Assembly (NCBI GenBank): GCA_910585875.1
Contig: CAJUIK010000005.1
Location: 1 to 64,000 of the forward strand
DNA length: 64,000 bases
From: an uncultured Eubacteriales bacterium
GTDB lineage: Bacteria; Bacillota; Clostridia; Oscillospirales; Butyricicoccaceae
Direction: 5' to 3'
The position numbers and the translations under genes were made by a program. Under the pieces are notes generated by a model that saw nothing but the letters and a program-made list of their open reading frames with translations, was not told the DNA's origin and searched no databases. Below, one piece after another: positions 42,776-51,404 of the stretch. Each line of letters starts with the position of its first letter. Within the stretch, counting starts at the first letter, position 1.

Positions 42776-43743
42776 TGAGCGAATATATGGTTGAGGTGAA
42801 AAACCTCTGTAAATACTTCCCCGCCGGCCGCAAACGCACGCTGAAAGCGGTGGATAACGTGTCTTTTTATATCCGTCCCGGCGAAACGCTGGGTCTGGTG
42901 GGCGAATCCGGCTGCGGCAAAACCACCTGCGGCCGCACCCTGCTCAAGCTCTATGACCAAACCTCTGGCCAGATTTTCTTCAAAGGGCAGGAAATCTCTC
43001 ATCTGCGGGGCAAGCAGCTGCTTTCCTTCAAGAAAAACGCCCAGATGATTTTCCAGGACCCCTATTCCGCCTTGGACCCCCGCATGACCATTGCGGAAAT
43101 CATCGCCGAAGGCATGGGCGTCCATATGCGCTACAGCGAGAAAGAAAAGCATGAAAAAGTCAACCAGCTGCTGTCTCAAGTGAATCTGACAGAAGATTAC
43201 GCCAACCGTTTTGTTCACGAACTTTCCGGCGGCCAGCGCCAGAGAATCGGCATCGCCCGGGCCCTGGCAGTCAACCCGGAATTCATCGTGTGCGACGAGC
43301 CTATTTCCGCCCTGGACGTTTCTATCCAGGCCCAGATTGTCAACCTGCTGATCAATCTGCAACAGAAAAACCACCTGACTTATCTGTTCATCTCCCACGA
43401 CCTCTCCATGGTCCGCCATATTTCCGATCGGGTGGGCATCATGTATCTGGGCAGTTTGGCGGAGCTGGGCGCCAGCCAGGATATTTTCGGCAGCGCGCTG
43501 CATCCCTATACCAAGGCGCTGATTTCCGCCATCCCCGAAGCCGACCCGGATTCTGAGAAGGCCCGCCAGCGCATCCCCTTGGAAGGCGAAGTTCCCAGCC
43601 CCATCGACCCGCCTTCGGGCTGCAAATTCCGCCCCCGGTGCGCCTATGCCACCGATCGCTGCGCTCAAGAAATCCCTGTGTTGGAAGAAGCTGTCCCCGG
43701 CCATTTTGTGGCCTGCCATTACTGGCGCGATTTGCAGAAATAA
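42775..43743 (+). CDS. oppF: oligopeptide ABC transporter ATPase OppF
   Basis: 322 residues. Walker A is GESGCGKTT, the signature is LSGGQRQR, and Walker B is FIVCDEPISALD. The C-terminal CKFRPRCAYATDRCAQEIP again carries the cysteine cluster. It partners OppD. It is the last gene of oppABCDF; a perfect hairpin terminator follows. Confidence 0.96.
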   Translation: MSEYMVEVKNLCKYFPAGRKRTLKAVDNVSFYIRPGETLGLVGESGCGKTTCGRTLLKLYDQTSGQIFFKGQEISHLRGKQLLSFKKNAQMIFQDPYSALDPRMTIAEIIAEGMGVHMRYSEKEKHEKVNQLLSQVNLTEDYANRFVHELSGGQRQRIGIARALAVNPEFIVCDEPISALDVSIQAQIVNLLINLQQKNHLTYLFISHDLSMVRHISDRVGIMYLGSLAELGASQDIFGSALHPYTKALISAIPEADPDSEKARQRIPLEGEVPSPIDPPSGCKFRPRCAYATDRCAQEIPVLEEAVPGHFVACHYWRDLQK

Positions 43744-43755
43744 CCCATTCAATCC

Positions 43756-43787
43756 AAACGGCGCGGCCAAATCTGGCCGCGCCGTTT
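43756..43787. terminator. opp/MCP bidirectional terminator
   Basis: AAACGGCGCGGCCA (43756-43769) pairs perfectly with TGGCCGCGCCGTTT (43774-43787). It lies between converging genes. Confidence 0.8.
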
Positions 43788-43829
43788 CTTGGTATGCACA
43801 TTAAATTTCACAAGGAGCCGCCGCTCGCT

Positions 43830-45860
43830 TTATGATATGATTTGGAATCCCCCCAGCAAATCGTTCAGCGTCCTGGCCTGGCCGGACAGCTCTTTGGAAA
43901 CCGCCGCGCTCTTTTCCGCCGCAGACGAATTGCTCTGCACCACTGCGGAAATCTCTCGAATGCCGTTTTCCACCGCGACAATCATTTCTGACTGTTGGAC
44001 GCTGGCGGCGGCGATTTCATCCATCAACGCTTTGATAGACTGGATGCAGTCGTGGATCACGCTCATGGCGGAAACAGCCGCGTCTGTGGATTGCGTCCCG
44101 ATTTTCACATCCTGAATCGAACGATCCACCAGGCTGTTGGTATTCTGAGCGGCCTGAGCGGATTTTTCCGCCAAGTTCCGCACTTCGTCCGCCACGACGG
44201 AAAAGCCCTTTCCCGCAGCCCCGGCTCGGGCCGCCTCCACAGAGGCGTTCAGGGCCAAGATATTGGTTTGGAAGGCGATATCTTCAATGGTCTTGATGAT
44301 GGTGACAATCTGGGCCGAAGAGCGGTCGATATTTTGAGTGGCCTGATTCAGCTGTTCCATTTTGGCGTCGGCTTCTTCCGCATATCCTGTGGCTTTGGCC
44401 ACCATCTCGCTGGCGCTGCCGCAGCGCACGGCGCTGGTCTGAATTTGGGAGGTAATCGCGCTGACGTTGGATACGAGCCCTTCGATGGAAGCCGCCTGCT
44501 CCATCGTCCCCTGGGAAAGGGCCTGCGCGCCAGAGGACACCCGATCCGCGCTGGTATCCACCTGGCCGGCCACCTGGGAAATATCGCGGATCATGCGCAC
44601 CAGATTGGCGTGGATGGATTGCAGGCTTTGGGACAGCGCTTTGAAATCGCCAATATAATAGGACTCGTTTTGTCTCACGTCTACCGTCAAATTGCCGTTG
44701 GCGATTTCGCCTAAAATCCGGCCCACGTCGTCAATTGTTTGCCGCAGGCAATCGCAGACGCGGCGGGTGGTCTGGGCAATCATGCCGATTTCATCGGACC
44801 TTTCATAAAAGCCCTCCAGCTCCTGGTCGGCAGTCAGGTTCAGATCCCCCAAGCGGCCGATGGCCTGCTCCACCGCCATTAGCTCCCGGCCCTCTCGGCG
44901 GAGGATCAGCAGTGTGAGCAGGATAATGGCGGCGGCCATAGCCGCGCACAGCGCCCCCACCAGAAGGCGCACTCTGCTCACGGCGCCGTAAACCTCTGCG
45001 GCGCTATCCCGAACCATAAAGACCCAGCCCCGATCTTTCAGATACTTATAAACAATCAGTTGTTCCACGCCGTTTTCATCCTGATAGGAATAAGTATCAG
45101 CCTGATCACCGCCATTTGCCTGGATGCGCTGGATGATTTCCTGATAGCCGGCGTCGGCGGTTTGGGTATTCAATAGCTCTTCATTTTCGTGGTATAGATA
45201 AACGCCGCTTTCCACATTCAAAAATACATATTCGCTGTTTGGCAGCCCTTTGATTTCCAGATTCAGCAGGGCGTCCATCAGATGGCTGGCGTAAACGCCG
45301 GCGCCCACATAGCCGACGCACTTCCGGCCCTCAAAAATCGGATAATACATAGAGAGAATCATGCTGCCTGTGCCGGGGGATTTCATAATGCCCAAGTTGG
45401 TCAGGCTTTGCCGGCTTAAAATCGTATTTTGAAAGCTCTTCAGCGAATCCCCTGTCCGCGTAGTCATTCCAACGGCGCTTTGGGAGGTATGCGTCAACAC
45501 ATGGGTATTGGGGTCGGCAATATACAGCCCTTCAAAAACGCCTTTGACAGCGGCAAAATCCTCGGTATATTGCTGGGCCTTTTCCAGCAGCTCGGGGTTT
45601 TCCGGGTCTTCCAGCAGTTGCCGAACCTCGCTGCTCAGGGCAAAAGCCGTCATATATTCTTCAGCGGAAATTACATATTCGTTGATCATCGCGGCTCTGG
45701 ATTCCACCGCGTCGGTCATTTGGTTGGTGATATCGTTTCTCACTACAGAAGCCGCGTTGACGGATACGATGCCCCAAAGCAGCAGCATCCCCAGCAGCGT
45801 AATCGCGCTGGTGATAATGCCCATGCGGGCTGCAAGTTTTTTGTTTGAAAGAAATCTCAT
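43830..45860 (-). CDS. methyl-accepting chemotaxis protein with Cache-type sensor
   Basis: 676 residues. The first membrane helix is at about 12-33, followed by a double-Cache-like extracytoplasmic sensor of about 270 residues with GMTTRTGDSLKSFQNTI and the helix following it. A second helix lies near 300-325, then a HAMP region. The signalling domain has the conserved hairpin tip DIAFQTNILALNASVEAARA. ATG 45860 follows GGAGGAG. No other che genes are in the window, so it feeds a distant array or another output. Ligands of such sensors are usually small organic acids or amino acids. Confidence 0.95.
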   Translation of the reverse strand: MRFLSNKKLAARMGIITSAITLLGMLLLWGIVSVNAASVVRNDITNQMTDAVESRAAMINEYVISAEEYMTAFALSSEVRQLLEDPENPELLEKAQQYTEDFAAVKGVFEGLYIADPNTHVLTHTSQSAVGMTTRTGDSLKSFQNTILSRQSLTNLGIMKSPGTGSMILSMYYPIFEGRKCVGYVGAGVYASHLMDALLNLEIKGLPNSEYVFLNVESGVYLYHENEELLNTQTADAGYQEIIQRIQANGGDQADTYSYQDENGVEQLIVYKYLKDRGWVFMVRDSAAEVYGAVSRVRLLVGALCAAMAAAIILLTLLILRREGRELMAVEQAIGRLGDLNLTADQELEGFYERSDEIGMIAQTTRRVCDCLRQTIDDVGRILGEIANGNLTVDVRQNESYYIGDFKALSQSLQSIHANLVRMIRDISQVAGQVDTSADRVSSGAQALSQGTMEQAASIEGLVSNVSAITSQIQTSAVRCGSASEMVAKATGYAEEADAKMEQLNQATQNIDRSSAQIVTIIKTIEDIAFQTNILALNASVEAARAGAAGKGFSVVADEVRNLAEKSAQAAQNTNSLVDRSIQDVKIGTQSTDAAVSAMSVIHDCIQSIKALMDEIAAASVQQSEMIVAVENGIREISAVVQSNSSAAEKSAAVSKELSGQARTLNDLLGGFQIIS

Positions 45861-45974
45861 AAACACGCTCCTCCACAAAATTTTGTCCGACAAATTCCCT
45901 CTTCCGCTCAACCGCCTGCCCTGGCAGAGGGCGCAAAACGCCATGAGCACGCTGCCTCAAGGCTTTTTGCTTTC

Positions 45975-46003
45975 ATTATAGCACAGTCAGGGCGGCGCGT
46001 CGA
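45975..46003 (-). promoter_or_regulatory. chemoreceptor promoter
   Basis: Minus-strand TCGACG (46003-45998), 17 bases, TATAAT (45980-45975). Confidence 0.55.
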
Positions 46004-46039
46004 GGCGTTTTTTACACAATGTTCTAAATTGAAATATGA

Positions 46040-46077
46040 AGCAATCCCCTGGTTCTATTAAGAACCAGGGGATTGCT
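46040..46077. terminator. perfect 17-pair hairpin
   Basis: AGCAATCCCCTGGTTCT (46040-46056) pairs perfectly with AGAACCAGGGGATTGCT (46061-46077) around ATTA. It lies after the MFS gene. It has no strong T-run on the minus strand, so it may be a barrier or a stable RNA end rather than a classical terminator. Confidence 0.6.
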
Positions 46078-46109
46078 GTGTCCGCGATGAAGCGGCGGTT
46101 TGGTTTCTA

Positions 46110-47345
46110 TCAGCCCTCGTCCAATTCCCGGAAGGTTTTTCGGGAATAACAGGCCGTCAGCGCTGCGGCGGCGGCCGCCCCCAGCAATACGATCCAGGCG
46201 GGCCGCCGTTCCAGCAGCGCCCCGTAAACGGCCTGGCCCAAGGGGGAAGCGCAGTTAGCCGCCGCTATGATGAACGCCATTACCTTGCCCAACATCTCCG
46301 GCGGCGTCTGCCGCTGGACGGCGGCGCTGAGCAGCACAGTCAGCATAGTGGCCAGCGCCATAATAGCAAAGCTCATGGCGGTAACCGTCCAATAGCCCGC
46401 CGGAGGCGCGAATCCTGGCAGCAGCCCCAGGCCCGCGCCCGCCGCCGCCAAACTGGCGGCCAACAGCAGGACGCTCCCCCGCCGGAGACGTAGCCGCTCG
46501 CCCAGAACCGCCGTCAGAGCGCCGCCCAACAGGCCGCCCATCCCCATGGCCCCCTGAGTCAGCCCAAGGCGGCTGTCGCTCATGCCCAGCGTCTGCACCA
46601 CAGCCACGGGGACGCCTACAATCAGCGCGGCGGACAGCGCCAGGTTAAACAGCGCCAGCACCGCTGTCGCCGACAGAAAAACCGGCTTTTCCCGGCGGAT
46701 AAATCGCCAACTCTCCCCCAGATCTTTGCCGACGGCGGCCAAAATGCCGCCCGAACCCTGCCGGGGCTGGTTGGGGATTTGGATAAACAGCTCCATGAGG
46801 GCGGAGAAGAAAAAGCAGCCTATGCTCACCCACAAAATAGGCCGGATGCCCAAAGCCCCAAACAACACGCCGCCAATCACCGGCCCCAGCAGGCCGGAAA
46901 GAGCGCCCACCATATTGACGACGGCGTTGGCTCGAATCAGCTGCCGCCCCGCCAGCAGGGGGATGCTGGTCTGCACCGCCGGCTGATAGGCCCCTGCGAC
47001 GCCATACAGCAGCATCAGGCAGGCAATGGTCAGCGGCGCCAACGGCGCTCGGCCCAGCAGCAGGGCGAAGGACAAGATCAAAGCGGCGGTAAAAAAGTCC
47101 AACAGAGCCATCATGTTCTTTTTGTTCACCCGGTCCGCTATCACGCCGCCAATGGGCGAACACAGGATGGCGGGAATCAGCGCCGCCGCGCCGGCCGCGC
47201 CCAGCAGCTCAGGGGAGCCGGTCTGCCGCAGCAGATACAGCGGCAGGGCAAAGCGCAGAATGGCGTTGCCAAACAGCGAGATAATCTGCCCAATCACCAC
47301 CAGCGTAAAATCCCGGGTAAACAGTTGATCTTGTTCAGTTTTCAT
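46110..47345 (-). CDS. MFS transporter, multidrug type
   Basis: About 411 residues with twelve hydrophobic segments. The start RDFTLVVIGQIISLFGNAIL, the loop motif GGVIADRVNKKNMM (motif A) and the later VQRQTPPEMLGKVMAF place it with MFS_3/DHA-type efflux proteins. ATG 47345 follows GGAGGA. The upstream TetR gene and a perfect palindrome between the two (47414-47434) indicate ligand-induced efflux. The substrate is unknown. Confidence 0.93.
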   Translation of the reverse strand: MKTEQDQLFTRDFTLVVIGQIISLFGNAILRFALPLYLLRQTGSPELLGAAGAAALIPAILCSPIGGVIADRVNKKNMMALLDFFTAALILSFALLLGRAPLAPLTIACLMLLYGVAGAYQPAVQTSIPLLAGRQLIRANAVVNMVGALSGLLGPVIGGVLFGALGIRPILWVSIGCFFFSALMELFIQIPNQPRQGSGGILAAVGKDLGESWRFIRREKPVFLSATAVLALFNLALSAALIVGVPVAVVQTLGMSDSRLGLTQGAMGMGGLLGGALTAVLGERLRLRRGSVLLLAASLAAAGAGLGLLPGFAPPAGYWTVTAMSFAIMALATMLTVLLSAAVQRQTPPEMLGKVMAFIIAAANCASPLGQAVYGALLERRPAWIVLLGAAAAAALTACYSRKTFRELDEG

Positions 47346-47413
47346 GACAATCCTCCTCATTGCGGCCTTCCAACCCCCGAAAAAGCGGGCGGGAAGGCTA
47401 TATTTTGCTTATT

Positions 47414-47434
47414 AAAAACCGACCGTCGGTTTTT
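47414..47434. promoter_or_regulatory. operator between TetR and MFS genes
   Basis: Half-sites AAAAACCGAC (47414-47423) and GTCGGTTTTT (47425-47434) form a perfect palindrome around one C. Likely bound by the adjacent TetR protein to control the MFS gene. Confidence 0.65.
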
Positions 47435-47479
47435 ATTCTGCCAAAAAAGAAACTGCCTTTCCAGCAGCTCCTCTTATTC

Positions 47480-48151
47480 TCATTCTTTGCGATGGGTCCG
47501 CTCGGCGCCCGCAGCCATTTGGGCATATTGCGCCAGCGTTTCCACCATTTCTCCGTTGATCAAGTCGACCACGCCAAAGGCTCCGAACAGCTGGTTATAC
47601 AGCCTGCATCGGGCCCGGACTTCCTCTGGGGAGGACGGCCGAACAATGGGGTTGATCCAAATATCAGACAAAAGCATCAGAGCCTCGGCCAGCTCCTTGG
47701 GGCAGTCTGTGCAAATCGAGCCGTCGGCCACGCCTTGGCGGATGATGGGCTCCACAAACTCCGGCGCCACCTCGACAAAAATGCTCTGCATCTCGGCGGC
47801 CAGAAATTTGGCGTTGTCCAACAGATAAGGCATCATACAAAACATCTTGGCCTGGCGTTCCGGCTGCATGGAGGCCCGAAACATGGCCCGCAGCTTTTCC
47901 AGGCCGTTGAGTTCGGCGGCGTCTCGAACCTGGATCAACACCTCGGCGTTTCGCTGCCCAATGCGGTCGCAGACAGAATAGAAAATATCCTCTTTGGAGG
48001 TAAAGTGGTGGTAAATCGCCCCTTTGGAAAGGCCCGTAGCCTGGATGATATCCTGAAGGGAGGTTCTGTCGTAGCCTTTTTCAATGAATTGCCGCTCCGC
48101 CGTATCCAGAATTTTTTGCACCGTTTCTTCCGGGTATTTATTTCGCGCCAC
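47480..48151 (-). CDS. TetR-family regulator of the MFS gene
   Basis: About 223 residues. The N-terminal HTH contains SLQDIIQATGLSKGAIYHHF. GTG 48151 is preferred because GGGGGGAAGG precedes it; an in-frame TTG at 48169 lies inside the ribosome site. Two related palindromes, at 47414 before the MFS gene and 48168 before this gene, share an ACCG..CGGT-like core, so it probably represses both itself and the exporter. Confidence 0.92.
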   Translation of the reverse strand: MARNKYPEETVQKILDTAERQFIEKGYDRTSLQDIIQATGLSKGAIYHHFTSKEDIFYSVCDRIGQRNAEVLIQVRDAAELNGLEKLRAMFRASMQPERQAKMFCMMPYLLDNAKFLAAEMQSIFVEVAPEFVEPIIRQGVADGSICTDCPKELAEALMLLSDIWINPIVRPSSPEEVRARCRLYNQLFGAFGVVDLINGEMVETLAQYAQMAAGAERTHRKE

Positions 48152-48167
48152 AGCCTTCCCCCCTCTC

Positions 48168-48219
48168 AAACAAACCGTTGGTCTGTTTTAAGAATAACAC
48201 GCCGCCGGGCCAATGTCAA
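48168..48219 (-). promoter_or_regulatory. TetR promoter and operator
   Basis: Minus-strand TTGACA (48219-48214), 17 bases, TATTCT (48196-48191). Immediately downstream is the near-palindrome AAACAAACC / GGTCTGTTT (48168-48188), with one mismatch. Confidence 0.65.
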
Positions 48220-48328
48220 GAGCCAAGCGGACGCGAATCATCCAAGCGCCCCGCCGCAGCGTTATGCGATTTTTATCCAGGGATATTTTTACTCTTATTT
48301 TTTGCCCGGAGTCCGGTGAAAACGGGTA

Positions 48329-48357
48329 TTGTCAAAGGGAACAAAGCAGTGTATAAT
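48329..48357 (+). promoter_or_regulatory. promoter of second TetR gene
   Basis: TTGTCA (48329-48334), 17 bases, TATAAT (48352-48357). Confidence 0.7.
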
Positions 48358-48416
48358 CCATATCGACGCCCCGTCGCGCAGGCTGAAAGTATAGGGGAGA
48401 AGGGGGAGCGGTCGCT

Positions 48417-49019
48417 TTGGACGATACCCGGACGCGAATCATTTTCGCAGCAATTAAAGCTGTGCGGCAGTATGGCTTGGAAGGCGTGCGTATTCAAAAT
48501 GTCAGCGAACTGGCAGAAATCTCCCCAGGGACGATCTATCGGTATTTTGAAAGCAAAGAGCAGCTGCTGACCGAGTGCTTTACCTACGTGGACAGACAGG
48601 CGGCGGCCATTTTTGAGCAGATCCGCTTCAATCCCCTTTCCATGCTGTCCGACCCCATCGGAGCGGTGAAAAAACTCTGGCTGCCCTATTTCCGCTTCTG
48701 GACGTCGCGCCCAGACGAAACCATTTTTTATCATCGTTTTCGAGACGGCGCCGCCTTTCCAAACTACGATAAAATCCGCGACGCAGACTATTTTTCTTCT
48801 TTTTCGCAAATGGTCCGCGCCTTTATGAACGCTTTTCCCGCCCTACGCACAATCAATCAGGATTTGCTGTGGCTCCACGTCCTCACGTCTACGGTGATGT
48901 ATGCCAAATATGTGGTGGAGGAAGTCCTTCCCCAGGGGCCGGAAACCGAAGACACAATCTTTCAACTGCTGTTCACCGGGTTGAGCGGCTACCTGACGCC
49001 AAAACAGCCTCCAAAGTAA
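48417..49019 (+). CDS. TetR-family regulator
   Basis: 200 residues, starting at TTG 48417 behind GGGGGAG. The HTH contains NVSELAEISPGTIYRYFESK. The C-terminal ligand domain is aromatic-rich (YFRFWTSRPDETIFYHRFRD). The adjacent divergent genes are another TetR/MFS pair, and downstream lies the cyclic-di-GMP pair, so its target is unclear. No palindrome is obvious at its own promoter. Confidence 0.88.
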   Translation: MDDTRTRIIFAAIKAVRQYGLEGVRIQNVSELAEISPGTIYRYFESKEQLLTECFTYVDRQAAAIFEQIRFNPLSMLSDPIGAVKKLWLPYFRFWTSRPDETIFYHRFRDGAAFPNYDKIRDADYFSSFSQMVRAFMNAFPALRTINQDLLWLHVLTSTVMYAKYVVEEVLPQGPETEDTIFQLLFTGLSGYLTPKQPPK

Positions 49020-49087
49020 AAGCGGCTCCACTCTGGGATTATTTTGCGGCGGCGCGAGTAAACGTTTATTTTCTATGGGTAATTTCC

Positions 49088-49106
49088 CATATCCCTTAGG
49101 GATATG
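49088..49106 (+). terminator. hairpin after TetR gene
   Basis: CATATCCC (49088-49095) pairs with GGGATATG (49099-49106), followed by CTTGCATTTTTG. Weak terminator. A possible promoter for the next gene, TTGAAT (49116-49121), 16 bases, TAGAAT (49138-49143), follows. Confidence 0.4.
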
Positions 49107-49206
49107 CTTGCATTTTTGAATTTTTGAGGCGACGCTATAGAATCGATTTAAGTGACAAGATTTTCTTTTTGTATTTTTGTTCAATCGCCCAAAGGAGGAA
49201 GCTATT

Positions 49207-50136
49207 TTGGAAAAAATATTAATTGTAGACGACAGCGCCGTGCAGGCCGCCCAATTAAAATCCATTCTGGCGGACGAATACGACGTTTTCATCTCCCAAA
49301 CGGCAGAAGAGGGGCTGCGCCGCGCCAGCAAGGAGGACTTTTCCCTGATTTTGCTGGACGTCGTCATGCCAGGGATGGACGGCTTTACATTGCTGAAAAA
49401 ACTGCAAGAAGAAATCATCACCCAAAACGTCCCCGTGATATTGATCACCAGCCTTTCCGACGCGATTCACGAGCAAAGGGGCCTGATTTTGGGTGCGGTG
49501 GATTATATCACCAAGCCTTTTAACCCGCTGATTGTTCAAGCCCGCGTCAACACCCATATCAAGCTGTATCGATATCGCCGGCAGGTGGAGCAGCAATCTA
49601 TGACCGACCAGTTGACCGGTATCGCCAACCGGCGCAGATACGATTGCTACAACGGGCCAAAGTGGAACGAGGCCCTTCGGCTGCGTCTGCCCTTTACCAT
49701 CTGTATGTTTGATATCGACCGTTTTAAGGTCTATAACGACGCCTTCGGCCACCCGGCCGGCGACAAAGTCATCGCCGCCGTCGCTAAAACGGCGTCGTCC
49801 TTTCTCCATCGCAGCACAGATTTCCTGGCCCGCTATGGCGGAGAAGAATTTATCGCTCTTTTGATGGGCGACAGCTCGGAAAAAGCCTTTGAGCATATGA
49901 AGCGGCTCCGCCAGGCGGTGGAAGACCTTCATATTCCCCACGACCCTTCCGTATCCGAATGGGTTACCATCAGCATGGGCGGCGTCACCGTAACGCCTCA
50001 GGAGGACAGCTCTTACGCCGTCTATCTGAAAGTTGCGGATACTATGCTCTACGACGCGAAAAACTATGGTCGAAACAGGGTCGTCTGGGCAGACCAGCGG
50101 ATGAAACAGCTGTGGGAGAAACCGGCTCTCTCCTGA
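49207..50136 (+). CDS. response regulator diguanylate cyclase (REC-GGDEF)
   Basis: 309 residues. The receiver domain at 1-120 has acidic D8-D9, phospho-acceptor Asp51 in LLDVVMPGMDG, and Lys103 in YITKPF. The GGDEF domain carries the active motif GGEEF at 211-215. An intact inhibitory I-site, RSTD at 202-205, lies exactly five residues before it. It makes cyclic di-GMP under control of phosphorylation, with product inhibition. TTG 49207 follows AAAGGAGG. No partner histidine kinase is nearby. The PilZ gene downstream is the likely receptor. Confidence 0.95.
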   Translation: MEKILIVDDSAVQAAQLKSILADEYDVFISQTAEEGLRRASKEDFSLILLDVVMPGMDGFTLLKKLQEEIITQNVPVILITSLSDAIHEQRGLILGAVDYITKPFNPLIVQARVNTHIKLYRYRRQVEQQSMTDQLTGIANRRRYDCYNGPKWNEALRLRLPFTICMFDIDRFKVYNDAFGHPAGDKVIAAVAKTASSFLHRSTDFLARYGGEEFIALLMGDSSEKAFEHMKRLRQAVEDLHIPHDPSVSEWVTISMGGVTVTPQEDSSYAVYLKVADTMLYDAKNYGRNRVVWADQRMKQLWEKPALS

Positions 50137-50174
50137 ACACAGAGAGAAGATAGCGAATGGGAGGCAGTAGGCAT

Positions 50175-50870
50175 ATGGGCTTATTTGATTTATGGAGGCG
50201 TCGGGGGAAAAAGAAGACGGAACCCGCCGCCAAGGAGGAAAGCGCCCTATACGAACTGGAGGTCTATTCCGGTATGCGGGTGGAAGTGACGGATCTTGCG
50301 GGGAAGCTGCTTTTTGTGGCCAAGCTGTTGAATATCCGCGGCGCCCAAGCGGAGCTGCATCAATACTCCGAAACCCAGCTGGAGCAAAATATAGACCCTT
50401 TCCGGGTCAATATCCGCGGTTACAGCGACCGGGACAGAAAGGCGATTTACCTGGAAGGGATGATTTATCCCACGCCCCGGCATATTTGGAAAGTAGAGGC
50501 GCTGACTCTTTCTAAGACCAAAAACGACCGGGCCTTTTTCCGCCTGGGCACCAATCTGGACGCCACTGCCGCCATGTTCAGCGGATTGGAAATAGGAGAA
50601 AAGCCCTGCAAGCTGCTGAATATCAGCGTAGGCGGCGCTTGCGTCAGCTCTGAATACCGCTATCATGAAGGCGATAAATTCCTGCTGAAGGTCCGTCTGC
50701 TGAAGGACAGGCCGGAATCTGTGATGTTTTGCCAGGTGCTGCGCGTCGTCCAGCGGGACGAAAGCAAAACCGAATACGGCTGCCGCTTTTTGGAGCTGAC
50801 AGAGGAAGACCAGGAGAAAATCACTCAAAATATCTTCGCCGCCCAGCGCCAAAAGCGGGCGCTGCACTGA
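50175..50870 (+). CDS. PilZ-domain cyclic-di-GMP effector
   Basis: About 231 residues. An N-terminal YcgR-like domain at about 25-115 precedes a PilZ domain with both binding motifs: RxxxR at 119-123 (RAFFR) and NxSxxG at 149-154 (NISVGG). The N-terminus is basic and soluble. It probably links cyclic di-GMP from the upstream cyclase to motility, adhesion or polymer export. ATG 50175 follows GGGAGG at ten bases; an ATG at 50157 is a poorer choice. Confidence 0.92.
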   Translation: MGLFDLWRRRGKKKTEPAAKEESALYELEVYSGMRVEVTDLAGKLLFVAKLLNIRGAQAELHQYSETQLEQNIDPFRVNIRGYSDRDRKAIYLEGMIYPTPRHIWKVEALTLSKTKNDRAFFRLGTNLDATAAMFSGLEIGEKPCKLLNISVGGACVSSEYRYHEGDKFLLKVRLLKDRPESVMFCQVLRVVQRDESKTEYGCRFLELTEEDQEKITQNIFAAQRQKRALH

Positions 50871-50917
50871 AGCCCGCCGGCCGGCAAGGGGCAGGGTCCC
50901 TTCCGCATATCTCGGGC

Positions 50918-50946
50918 TTGCCCACTCAACCGAAAATTGTTATAAT
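50918..50946 (+). promoter_or_regulatory. promoter of possible small RNA
   Basis: TTGCCC (50918-50923), 17 bases, TATAAT (50941-50946). It predicts a start near 50953. Confidence 0.5.
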
Positions 50947-50952
50947 GAAAAA

Positions 50953-51099
50953 CGAGCGGCAAGCCCAGGGCTATGCCGCTGCCCGGGAGCAGGCTATTAT
51001 CATCGCCCTGCGCATCTATAAGCAGGCCGACCAGCTGAAGTAACCTCAATGAAAATCAAGGCCGCAGACCCCACAAAGCAGGGTTCCGCGGCCTTTTTT
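50953..51099 (+). ncRNA. possible small RNA or small ORF
   Basis: A transcript of about 145 bases is predicted between the promoter at 50918 and a terminator where AAGGCCGC (51058-51065) pairs with GCGGCCTT (51088-51095) before a T-run. The frame ATG 50945 to TAA 51043 encodes a helical 32-residue peptide (MKNERQAQGYAAAREQ and on). However, its ATG overlaps the -10 element and has no ribosome site. A regulatory RNA or an unusual micropeptide are both possible. Confidence 0.35.
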
Positions 51100-51135
51100 C
51101 AGGGCAGGGGCTTGCCCTCCCTTACTTAAAACGCG

Positions 51136-51180
51136 CAAAAAAGTGTTCTTACGGCATCTTTCAGACGCTGTAAGAACACT
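51136..51180 (-). terminator. tRNA-fMet terminator
   Basis: On the minus strand AGTGTTCTTAC pairs with GTAAGAACACT, followed by TTTTTT. It lies just after the tRNA 3' end. Confidence 0.9.
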
Positions 51181-51185
51181 CTCAA

Positions 51186-51262
<77 letters not shown>

Positions 51263-51294
51263 ATATTTACTTGCGCTCTTTCGAGTACTGATTT

Positions 51295-51323
51295 AGTATA
51301 CCATCTTTCCAAGCGGTTGTCAA
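51295..51323 (-). promoter_or_regulatory. tRNA-fMet promoter
   Basis: Minus-strand TTGACA (51323-51318), 17 bases, TATACT (51300-51295): a near-consensus sigma-A promoter. Confidence 0.85.
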
Positions 51324-51347
51324 CCATTTTGTTTTGGAAATTTCATT

Positions 51348-51383
51348 CTTTCCCGGGGCCGCTTTCCAGAGGCCCCGGGAAAG
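51348..51383 (-). terminator. ggt terminator-like hairpin
   Basis: CTTTCCCGGGGCC (51348-51360) pairs perfectly with GGCCCCGGGAAAG (51371-51383). The T-run on the minus strand is weak. Confidence 0.6.
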
Positions 51384-51404
51384 GGATACAAACTGAAGAC
51401 TGCT

